From: Spirochaetia bacterium UBA5550
Lineage (GTDB): Bacteria > Spirochaetota > UBA4802 > UBA5550
NCBI GenBank assembly: GCA_002425885.1
Contig: DINC01000220.1
Location: 1,188-7,185 of the forward strand
Length of the DNA stretch: 5,998 bases
Direction: 5' to 3'
Shown: positions 1-5,991 of the stretch, one piece after another
Position numbering within the stretch: the first letter of the stretch is position 1
Layout: every line of letters begins with the position of its first letter
Notes under the pieces: model-generated
What the model was told of the DNA's origin: nothing
The model's input: only the letters and a program-made list of their open reading frames with translations
Databases searched by the model: none
Position numbers and translations under genes: made by a program

Positions 1-2301
1 ATGATAGATCTCCTGAAAAACCTTAATGAAAACCAGAAAGCCGCAGTTCTCCATACGGATGGGCCGCTCCTTATACTTGCGGGTGCGGGTTCCGGTAAAA
101 CCAGAGTCATTACCCACAGAATCGCGCATCTCATCAGTACAGGGGTAAAGCCCTGGAATATATTTGCTGTGACATTTACAAACAAGGCATGCGAGGAGAT
201 GAAGAAGCGTGTGATGACTATTGTGGGCCCCCAGGGGAACAGCGTATTCATCAAAACATTTCACTCCGCTGCAGTATATATACTCAGAAGGTTCGGCGAG
301 GATATTAAAATTCCATCCAACTTTACGATTTATGACACAGGCGACCAGGAGGATGTTATAAAAAGAATTCTGGCCTCAATGAACCTCGATCCGAAAAAGG
401 TAAAACCTTCAATGATTGCCTCAAAAATATCGGAAGTTAAGGACAGCGAGAGGTTTATCGATGGTGTGGATGTGAGTCTCCTCCTCCCTGATTATTTTTC
501 ATTTAATTTCGAGGAGATATTTAAAAAGTACCAGGAGAAACTGGCAGAGAACAATGCGCTGGACTTCAACGACCTCCTGATAAAAACAGTAGAGCTTCTC
601 CGCAATTCAAATCGTGCACTCACCGAACTTCAGCGGATGTGGCAGTATTTTATGATTGATGAGTACCAGGACACAAATCATTCGCAGTATATAATTGCAA
701 AATATCTTGCGTCAGCAACAAAGAATATCTGCGTTGTGGGTGATGATGACCAGTCTATATATTCATGGCGTGGCGCGGATATACGGAACATCCTCACCTT
801 TGAAAAGGATTACGAAAAGACAAAGACTATTACTCTTGGTGAAAATTACAGGTCATCAAAACAGATACTGGATGCAGCATACTCTGTTATTCAGAATAAC
901 GGGAACAGGAAGGATAAAAATATTATCGCGTTCCGCGGTGACGGCGAGAGAGCCGTGTGGTGCATGGCTAACAATGAGTATGGTGAAGGTGAATTTGTTG
1001 TAAACACTATACTCTCAATAAAATCCCGTGAAAAACTGAAGAATAGTGATTTCGCAATTTTTTACAGGACAAACGCGCAGTCCAGGATTTTTGAAGAAAT
1101 GCTTAGAAGAGAAAAGATACAATATAAAATTATCGGGGGGCAAAAATTTTATGAACGTAGGGAGATTAAAGATATCCTCGCGTATTTAAAATTTCTTGTT
1201 AACCCCAATGATAGTGTAGCACTTCGCAGAATAATTAATACACCTTCACGTGGAATAGGAGGTATATCTCAAGATCGTATCTCAGAAATTGCGGCTAAGG
1301 AAAACTTATCAGAATGGACAGTGATCCGGGATGAGTTAATGACAGGGCGCGTACCGAAGGGACTTGATGAATTCAGAAAAATGATAATTAAGCTCATGAA
1401 GATAATTGAGAGCGTTCCCGGGGAGCTTACATTGTCTCAGTTTATGAAAACTGTTGTTGATATAACAGAATATAGGGATAGTTTGATTGAAGAGAATAAA
1501 CTCGAAAAAAATAATAGACTTGATAACCTTGACGAACTCCTTAATTCTATTTATGATTATGAGCAGAAAATCCCTAATGCAACACCTGAAATGTTTATAC
1601 AGGATATCTCTCTCTATACCTCTGAGGAGAATCCGAATGATGATCCTGAAATAAAAGAAGATAGCATTACACTCATGACAGTTCATAACGCCAAGGGCCT
1701 TGAATTCCCTGTAGTTTTCCTCACGGGTATGGAGGAGGATACATTCCCGCATAAATTTTCAGTAGATACTGATGAAGGTATTGAGGAGGAGAGACGACTA
1801 TGTTATGTAGGCATTACTAGAGCGATGGAGCTATTATATTTAACAAGTGCTAATGAACGTACAATTTATATGAATACTGAAAGTAAAATACGATCAAGAT
1901 TTATTAAAGAAATACCTCCACACTTGTTGGAAAGAAGAGAATACATAGGTAATTACTATGGTGGTCGTTCTTCATCTCATTACGGTGATAGTTACTATAG
2001 TAACAGCTACCCTTCGCAGAGGAGAGATCAGACTTCACCTGCAGCGCCCGTAAAAAAATATCAGCTCCCCGCAGAGGAGAAGAATTCAGTTTCACCGCAG
2101 GTGGAACGCGCTGAACAGCAGGAGTTATCTGCAACAGGTTCACAGTTTTTACTGAGGGAGAGGGTGATGCATCCTAAATACGGCCCGGGTAGAATTGTTA
2201 AGATTGAAGGGAGCGGGGATAATATAAAACTTACCATCAGTTTCGGCATTACAAACAGGGTTTTCATGGAAAAATACACACCTCTCCAGAAGATGAACTA
2301 A
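1..2301 (+). CDS. pcrA: ATP-dependent DNA helicase PcrA/UvrD (SF1A)
   Basis: This 766-residue protein is a 3'-5' DNA helicase that acts in the cytoplasm in repair, replication restart and removal of blocked RNA polymerase. All SF1A motifs are visible in order: Q motif LNENQKAAV (8-16), Walker A GAGSGKT (28-34), motif Ia around VTFTNKACEEM (57-67), Walker B IDEYQD (219-224), motif III GDDDQSIYSWRGAD (247-260), motif IV GENYRSS (280-286), motif V TVHNAKGLEF (560-569) and motif VI EEERRLCYVGITRA (595-608). A Tyr/Ser/Gly-rich linker (about 645-715) leads to a Tudor-like C-terminal domain (about 720-766, VMHPKYGPGRIVKIEGSGD), as in PcrA, where it contacts RNA polymerase. The length matches the family. 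The ATG at base 1 places the Q motif at the usual distance, but its ribosome binding site lies outside the window. UvrD is an equally fair name. No catalytic motif is broken. Confidence 0.95.
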   Translation: MIDLLKNLNENQKAAVLHTDGPLLILAGAGSGKTRVITHRIAHLISTGVKPWNIFAVTFTNKACEEMKKRVMTIVGPQGNSVFIKTFHSAAVYILRRFGEDIKIPSNFTIYDTGDQEDVIKRILASMNLDPKKVKPSMIASKISEVKDSERFIDGVDVSLLLPDYFSFNFEEIFKKYQEKLAENNALDFNDLLIKTVELLRNSNRALTELQRMWQYFMIDEYQDTNHSQYIIAKYLASATKNICVVGDDDQSIYSWRGADIRNILTFEKDYEKTKTITLGENYRSSKQILDAAYSVIQNNGNRKDKNIIAFRGDGERAVWCMANNEYGEGEFVVNTILSIKSREKLKNSDFAIFYRTNAQSRIFEEMLRREKIQYKIIGGQKFYERREIKDILAYLKFLVNPNDSVALRRIINTPSRGIGGISQDRISEIAAKENLSEWTVIRDELMTGRVPKGLDEFRKMIIKLMKIIESVPGELTLSQFMKTVVDITEYRDSLIEENKLEKNNRLDNLDELLNSIYDYEQKIPNATPEMFIQDISLYTSEENPNDDPEIKEDSITLMTVHNAKGLEFPVVFLTGMEEDTFPHKFSVDTDEGIEEERRLCYVGITRAMELLYLTSANERTIYMNTESKIRSRFIKEIPPHLLERREYIGNYYGGRSSSHYGDSYYSNSYPSQRRDQTSPAAPVKKYQLPAEEKNSVSPQVERAEQQELSATGSQFLLRERVMHPKYGPGRIVKIEGSGDNIKLTISFGITNRVFMEKYTPLQKMN

Positions 2302-2352
2302 AGATATGCCTGTGATCCTTCGATAATAAAGATAAGTTACCGGAGGATTTTC
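2302..2352 (+). other. Short gap between helicase and lipoprotein genes
   Basis: These 51 bases hold the ribosome binding site of the lipoprotein gene and little else. There is no hairpin followed by T residues, so no helicase terminator is seen. A GATAAT hexamer at 2322-2327 resembles a -10 box but has no convincing -35 partner about 17 bases upstream. Co-transcription with the helicase, or a promoter inside the helicase gene, remain possible. Confidence 0.5.
2342..2346 (+). promoter_or_regulatory. Shine-Dalgarno of the Cache lipoprotein gene
   Basis: GGAGG lies six bases before the ATG at 2353. This near-ideal match and spacing fixes the start, which also places a lipoprotein signal peptide at the N-terminus. 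Confidence 0.85.
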
Positions 2353-3156
2353 ATGAAGTTCAGAATTCTTATCCTGCTATTAATATCTGCTGTTTCCTGC
2401 TCAACTCCCCCTGTTAAAGAGGAGGTAAAAATCGCGGCACAGGATACAAATATTCCGGGTCTTGAAAAATTTTTCAAACGGTCGGAGGGGGATTCTATCC
2501 GCGCTGGACAGGTAATTGAAAAGCATAACATAGTACAGCAACTGACACATCTCCGGTTAATGGATAAAGGTGGCAAAAAGTACTATCTCCTTGAACGTGA
2601 AAATATAACAGAGATGATCAACGCTGTTACAGAGGGGATATACCTTGACTATGTGATTATTAATAAACATGGCGATATCATTTATACAAAAAAGAATGAC
2701 AGCCTCTTCGGCACAAATGTTAATGAAGGTTACGAGGAGACTCCATTAAAAAAATGTTTCTCTATGAGAAGAGGCGTATATTTTGAAGATATATCCCTGA
2801 TTACTCCCGGTGCAAAAACCTACTCCCTCTATGTATCATCACCGGTATATGTTCAGCAGAATTTCCACGGAATACTTGTGATGCTTATTGATATTTCAAA
2901 AATCAGTGAGATCCTTGAAAAGAATACAGATGTGGTAAACAGGAAAGGGGTTATTAAAATAACAGATGATTATTCCAGAATAAATTCAATGATAAATGAA
3001 AACATAGGTTTGAACATAAATGATGTTGTGAGGGGTGAAGCTGCAAGTATTGAAACCTCAACAGAGGAGATTGTTCTGAAACCCTTTAATTATAATTCAA
3101 TATCCTGGATTCTTGTTAAAAAAAAAGCGCAGGCCTTAACCTCTTATAATCGCTGA
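2353..3156 (+). CDS. Cache-domain lipoprotein, putative extracytoplasmic sensor
   Basis: The 267-residue product begins with a lipoprotein signal peptide: basic MKFR, a hydrophobic stretch ILILLLISAV, and a lipobox ending AVSC with the lipidated cysteine at residue 16. A linker and a helical region (about 35-95) precede a segment with the layout of a Cache (PDC-like) domain at about 98-190: YLDYVIINKHGDIIYTKK, then LFGTNV, GVYFED, a SLYVSSPVY strand, and HGILVMLIDISKISEIL closing the fold. Cache domains bind small ligands outside the membrane, usually inside chemoreceptors or histidine kinases. Here no transmembrane helix, HAMP, kinase or methyl-accepting domain follows, so the protein is probably lipid-anchored and passes its signal to a partner or acts as a binding protein. 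The remaining about 75 residues are not recognised; WILVKKK lies near the end. The codons for these lysines contain a run of nine A (3118-3126). The gene overlaps the convergent minus-strand gene by 21 bases. The Cache call rests on pattern recognition only; the lipoprotein call is firmer. Confidence 0.8.
   Translation: MKFRILILLLISAVSCSTPPVKEEVKIAAQDTNIPGLEKFFKRSEGDSIRAGQVIEKHNIVQQLTHLRLMDKGGKKYYLLERENITEMINAVTEGIYLDYVIINKHGDIIYTKKNDSLFGTNVNEGYEETPLKKCFSMRRGVYFEDISLITPGAKTYSLYVSSPVYVQQNFHGILVMLIDISKISEILEKNTDVVNRKGVIKITDDYSRINSMINENIGLNINDVVRGEAASIETSTEEIVLKPFNYNSISWILVKKKAQALTSYNR
3118..3154 (-). terminator. Possible weak terminator of the minus-strand operon
   Basis: On the minus strand, GGCCTGCGC followed by nine T begins directly after the TAA of the ACT-domain gene (3138-3136). 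A poor stem can be drawn: AGCG (3154-3151) with CGCT (3129-3126), plus an inner AGG/CCT, with an unpaired bulge between them. The T run is convincing but the stem is not. The signal would lie within the 3' end of the opposing lipoprotein gene. No comparable signal is seen on the plus strand for the lipoprotein gene. Confidence 0.25.
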
Positions 3157-4401
3157 TTCTATTTTACCTGAAATTTCGCTGAAGAATCCGGGATACCTGT
3201 AAGAATCTGATATCTCCCTGGATGCGGATGAGGACATTTTCAGAATCAGTTCATCGCTGAAAAATTTCTGCTCACCTGTTGTAATTCCATTAATCATGGG
3301 AGCTATAAGCGTGAGAAGATCCGCATCTCTGACCTGGATTATCTCCTTCAGACCTTTATCGGAAAATATATTTCCATCAATCGGCTCTCCGTTAAAACCA
3401 GTAATAACTATACACCCTGGATTGAGATACTGGACATTATCCTTCAGCAGCTGTTCATCGTAAACAATAAGTATATCAGCATTGTCCGCGACATTCTCTA
3501 TTGTGGTTGCAAGCCCCCCCTGAGTTTCAAAGGACATCATTGTCCTCTCCCTGTTGTCATGTCCAAGTACCTTCAGATATCCGGCAGCGCAGAGAATACC
3601 TGTGAGCCTGATCATGCTCTGGTTAAGGCCCAGTATCCCTACCGATGTCTCTTCAGGTTTGCACCTCTGCTTTCTGCAGATTTTTGTGATAATGGTCATC
3701 AGGTAAAAAGGGAGTTCATCAAGCTCGCGAAATAGAACCGGTTTTCTGATTGAGTCAATAATCGTGTTTCTGAATATATAATCTTCACTGTCAGTATTCA
3801 TAAAACGGAAACAGGAGAAACTCTCCTCAATCCCTTTAAGTACTTTAATCAGGTCTTCCACAGTCTGATATTTAATGCTCACAGGGAATGCGTTTTTATT
3901 TGTAAACCTGCTGATTATAATTGCGTCTCTCTCTGAATCCGCGCAGTAATGAAAATATTCATCTGTGGGGGCAGCCATTTTTTTAAATCCGCTTATTATG
4001 CCTACTGATTCTGAAACGGAGCAGTACTGTTTCCCGAAGCCCGCATCTATCTTTTCATGTATAAGGGTAGTACCGCCGAGAAAGGATGTCTCGATGTCGC
4101 TGTTTGTGTCTATCTGTATCTTGCTCCCTGTTGAAAGTAGTCCCCCGCGGATTTTGTCTTCAAGTGTGCTTGTTATTGATAAATCCCTGAAGTAGTCACT
4201 GTTTTTTTTCAGGGCTTCCACAACTCTAATGAGGTCTTTTTTTGATGTATAGATTATTTCAATGCAGTAGCCGTCCCATTTACCATCTGCTTCTGTGAGG
4301 TTTATGTTGCTTACCTCCATCTGCTGTTTATAGATTGTTGCGATAAACTGGGGGAGTATCCCTTTTTTCATTTTGATTGTGAGAACAGCTGTCAGTTTCA
4401 T
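3136..4401 (-). CDS. ACT-domain protein with degenerate malic-enzyme-like fold
   Basis: The 421-residue protein starts with an ACT-like beta-alpha-beta-beta-alpha-beta segment (about 1-78), a fold that usually binds small metabolites such as amino acids. The rest can be laid by eye, almost without gaps, on ACT-containing bacterial malic enzymes: GG....SK....T..D (86-103), ERDAIIISRFTNKNAFPV (157-174) over EGKAVLFKEFAGIDAFPI, KPVLFRELDEL (220-230) over IPVFHDDQHGT, and a Rossmann-like strand VGILGLNQSM (254-263) over the NAD loop. Active-site positions differ: Tyr becomes Phe107, the Lys of GK becomes Asp159, the metal-binding Glu-Asp becomes Met201-Asn202, the metal-binding Asp of HDDQ becomes Glu226, and GAGAAG becomes GLNQSM. 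Malate oxidation is therefore unlikely, and a regulatory or ligand-sensing role is inferred. It is the last gene of the minus operon, 23 bases after the flavoprotein gene. No good Shine-Dalgarno precedes the ATG, which suggests coupling. The ACT strand begins at residue 2, supporting this start. The fold assignment rests on remembered family consensus. Confidence 0.75.
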   Translation of the reverse strand: MKLTAVLTIKMKKGILPQFIATIYKQQMEVSNINLTEADGKWDGYCIEIIYTSKKDLIRVVEALKKNSDYFRDLSITSTLEDKIRGGLLSTGSKIQIDTNSDIETSFLGGTTLIHEKIDAGFGKQYCSVSESVGIISGFKKMAAPTDEYFHYCADSERDAIIISRFTNKNAFPVSIKYQTVEDLIKVLKGIEESFSCFRFMNTDSEDYIFRNTIIDSIRKPVLFRELDELPFYLMTIITKICRKQRCKPEETSVGILGLNQSMIRLTGILCAAGYLKVLGHDNRERTMMSFETQGGLATTIENVADNADILIVYDEQLLKDNVQYLNPGCIVITGFNGEPIDGNIFSDKGLKEIIQVRDADLLTLIAPMINGITTGEQKFFSDELILKMSSSASREISDSYRYPGFFSEISGKIESAIIRG

Positions 4402-4424
4402 GTTTAACCGGCCTAGTAGATGAT

Positions 4425-4985
4425 TTAAAGGGCTGAATATCTCTCACCAATGATACGTGCCTTTTCAATAAATTCAAGAGATATTTCTAAAGAACTGTCA
4501 GAGAGAGGGTAAAGAATCGCATCTTCCGGATTGTAGGAGGTATTTATGGCGTTGTAAAAATGCTTTATACCCATTGAAACTCCATCGAACATCCCTTTGT
4601 ATTCATCACCTGCTGCACAGATGAAAAGTCCTTTTGCGGTTTTTACAGCCGGTTTGTCCCGCCTCCCCTCCTCCCAGAGAAGCTGGCACCTGTCAATGAT
4701 TGCTTTAAGAGGTGAAGGGAAAGATGAAAAATAGAGCGGTGAAGAGATAGAGATAATGTCAGCAGCACGTATGAGCCTGTAGATATCGGTCATTCCGTCA
4801 TTGATACAGCAGCCCGGTTGATCGCTACACCAGCCGCAATCGGTGCAGGGCTTTACGTCCGCGTGGTAGGCATATACTCTTTCAATAAAAAATCCCCTCT
4901 CCTTGAAGGGGATTATAAGTTCCTCATGGAGCCTTGAGGAGAAACCGCTTCTCCTTGGGCTCCCGAAGATCGAAAGGAGGAGCAA
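4425..4985 (-). CDS. NAD(P)H-dependent FMN reductase / iron-sulfur flavoprotein-like
   Basis: The 186-residue protein is of the flavodoxin-like FMN reductase family, which passes electrons from NAD(P)H through FMN to quinones, metals or other acceptors in the cytoplasm. The first strand MLLLSIF leads into the FMN phosphate loop GSPRRSGFSS (8-17). ADIISISSPLYFSSFP (75-90) forms the flavin-ring strand and loop, followed by the PLKAIIDRC helix (92-100). Between them, C47, C50, C53 and C59 form CX2CX2CX5C, the compact motif that carries a [4Fe-4S] cluster in archaeal iron-sulfur flavoproteins; C60 follows directly. Many plain FMN reductases keep similar cysteines, so a cluster is possible but not shown. 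The start is TTG at 4985: the phosphate loop needs the preceding strand, and AAGGAGGA lies five bases upstream. It begins one base after the stop of the PIN/TRAM gene, and its Shine-Dalgarno is made from that gene's last codons, so translation is probably coupled. Confidence 0.88.
   Translation of the reverse strand: MLLLSIFGSPRRSGFSSRLHEELIIPFKERGFFIERVYAYHADVKPCTDCGWCSDQPGCCINDGMTDIYRLIRAADIISISSPLYFSSFPSPLKAIIDRCQLLWEEGRRDKPAVKTAKGLFICAAGDEYKGMFDGVSMGIKHFYNAINTSYNPEDAILYPLSDSSLEISLEFIEKARIIGERYSAL
4891..4914 (-). other. Terminator-like hairpin within the flavoprotein gene
   Basis: In the direction of transcription the arms AATCCCC (4914-4908) and GGGGATT (4897-4891) form a perfect 7-bp stem around a 10-base loop. 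The T run that overlaps the stem's end continues for four more T. It lies in codons 24-33 of the flavoprotein gene. The shape is that of a weak intrinsic terminator or attenuator; it may also be chance, since the codons for IIPFKERGFF dictate much of it. Confidence 0.35.
4928..4963 (-). other. Two-part stem-loop at the FMN-loop codons
   Basis: On the minus strand GGAGCC (4963-4958) pairs with GGCTCC (4933-4928). Inside it, AGGAGAA (4955-4949) pairs with TTCTCCT (4943-4937) around the loop GCGGT, with a small internal loop of CA opposite CAA. This gives 13 base pairs within 36 bases, covering codons 8-20 of the flavoprotein gene. It is seen directly in the sequence; a role in the mRNA is inferred. 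Confidence 0.5.
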
Positions 4986-4998
4986 ATCAGTCCTCCTT
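4974..4998 (-). promoter_or_regulatory. Shine-Dalgarno-sequestering hairpin with TTG start in loop
   Basis: The flavoprotein Shine-Dalgarno AAGGAGGA (4998-4991) is perfectly complementary to TCCTCCTT (4981-4974), which is made by leucine codons 2-4 of the same gene. The 9-base loop holds both the TGA stop of the PIN/TRAM gene (4989-4987) and the TTG start (4985-4983). A ribosome finishing the PIN/TRAM gene would open the stem, so this arrangement fits translational coupling. The pairing is certain; its function is inferred. Confidence 0.55.
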
Positions 4999-5991
4999 GA
5001 GTCTTGTGAAGATCATGCGTCCCGCAGTTGTCTGAAGAACAGAGGTTACTGTTACTTCGACCTCGTCATTAATCCTTTTCCGGCCGTTTTCAACTACTAC
5101 CATTGTGCCGTCATCAAGGTAGCCGATTGCCTGGTTGGAATCCTTCCCCTCTTTAAGAAGAAGAACCCTCATCTCTTCGCCGGGCAGAACTATCGGCTTC
5201 AGCGAATTGGAAAGTTCATTTATGTTGAGAACATCAACGCCGTGAAATTCAGCCACCTTATTAAGGTTGAAGTCATTAGTAATAACTTTGGCTTTCATTA
5301 CTTTCGCCAGCTGTACAAGTTTTGAATCTACTTCAGGGATATCCTTGAAATCTATGTCTGATATTTTTACCATGATAGACTGGTCTTTCTGCATCTTGTT
5401 CAGAATGTCGAGTCCTCTCCTCCCCCTGTTTCTTTTGATTGAGTCTGCGGAGTCGGCGATCATCTGAAGTTCATTAAGCACAAAGTTAGGGATAACAAGA
5501 ATCCCCTCAAGAAAACCGGTGTCACAGATATCTGCAATCCTTCCGTCAATAATAACGCTTGTGTCGAGAATTTTATAAGGGATCTGGACGTCTGCATCAC
5601 TCTCTTTAACAGGTACTATCTTATCGAGGAATGTAATATCTTCGTTATTAATAAGAAAAAACATCATGGCCGCGAAACCGCTGATATGATAAATCAGCGG
5701 TTTAATGATTGCGTAATATCTCTGCATAATCTCAATGCTGAATGAATCTACACCTGAAACAAGAAGATGTCCTATCCCCAGACCGAAAAGAAGACCGAAT
5801 ATTGCTGCAAGTATCTGTCTCGGCTGAAAGCTGTGAGACATAAATTCAATTACAATAATTACTGCCAGTGATAAAATTGCAGCGGCTACACCAGCGATGA
5901 GCATCGCCTGAATAGAATGGCTTGTATAAAAAAGCACTGAGAAGAAAATGGATGTAAGGATAAATAATGTCCTGAAAATGATAATAAGCAT
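4987..5991 (-). CDS. Membrane-anchored PIN/TRAM-domain protein (YacL family)
   Basis: The 334-residue protein has four predicted membrane helices (about 1-22, 27-51, 59-80 and 93-115) followed by a cytoplasmic PIN domain and a C-terminal TRAM domain. PIN domains are usually metal-dependent RNases. The expected acidic residues are visible: D143 and D149 in [11 protein letters not shown]174 in VLNEL, D222 in [10 protein letters not shown] and D240 in [12 protein letters not shown] basic [12 protein letters not shown] (186-197) is typical of this family. The TRAM part (about 263-330), with [17 protein letters not shown] and AGRMIFTRL, is a beta-rich RNA-binding module. Membrane tethering suggests RNA processing or decay at the membrane, but the substrate of this family is not established to my knowledge. 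The ATG at 5991 starts directly before the first helix; its ribosome binding site is outside the window, and the frame stays open to the window edge, so an upstream start is possible. It is the first visible gene of the minus operon. Confidence 0.92.
   Translation of the reverse strand: MLIIIFRTLFILTSIFFSVLFYTSHSIQAMLIAGVAAAILSLAVIIVIEFMSHSFQPRQILAAIFGLLFGLGIGHLLVSGVDSFSIEIMQRYYAIIKPLIYHISGFAAMMFFLINNEDITFLDKIVPVKESDADVQIPYKILDTSVIIDGRIADICDTGFLEGILVIPNFVLNELQMIADSADSIKRNRGRRGLDILNKMQKDQSIMVKISDIDFKDIPEVDSKLVQLAKVMKAKVITNDFNLNKVAEFHGVDVLNINELSNSLKPIVLPGEEMRVLLLKEGKDSNQAIGYLDDGTMVVVENGRKRINDEVEVTVTSVLQTTAGRMIFTRLKED
5675..5703. repeat. Perfect 11-bp inverted repeat in the PIN/TRAM gene
   Basis: AAACCGCTGAT (5675-5685) and ATCAGCGGTTT (5693-5703) are exact reverse complements separated by seven bases. 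The repeat lies in the codons of the fourth membrane helix (residues [10 protein letters not shown]). It starts with AAA and ends with TTT, like a two-way terminator core, but no longer T run follows in either direction. It could be an mRNA hairpin, a protein-binding dyad or chance. Confidence 0.6.

Noticed and set aside
269..290. 12-base palindrome AGTATATATACT in the helicase gene
   Set aside because: A perfect 12-base palindrome is expected about once in a window of this size, and it sits in conserved coding sequence.
1336..1752. Minus-strand open frame of 138 codons within the helicase gene
   Set aside because: It is antisense to conserved helicase motifs and shows no domain; the helicase frame explains the region.
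2322..2327. GATAAT as a possible -10 promoter box before the lipoprotein gene
   Set aside because: No -35-like hexamer occurs at the right distance, and a single AT-rich hexamer is weak evidence.
3514..3520. Run of seven C (G7 in the coding strand) in the ACT-domain gene as a phase-variation tract
   Set aside because: It encodes a Gly-Gly pair in an intact frame, and seven bases is short for slippage without strain comparison.
3670..3690. TCTGC...GCAGA hairpin followed by five T on the plus strand
   Set aside because: The stem is only five base pairs and lies antisense inside the ACT-domain gene, far from any plus-strand gene end.
4202..4209. A8 tract forming A AAA AAC on the minus strand, a possible -1 frameshift site in the ACT-domain gene
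   Set aside because: The zero frame continues through a domain that fits the family, and no downstream stem or alternative frame of note was seen.
4903..5325. Plus-strand open frame of 140 codons opposite the flavoprotein and PIN/TRAM genes
   Set aside because: It lies antisense to two well-supported genes, has no recognisable motif, and its product reads as random composition.
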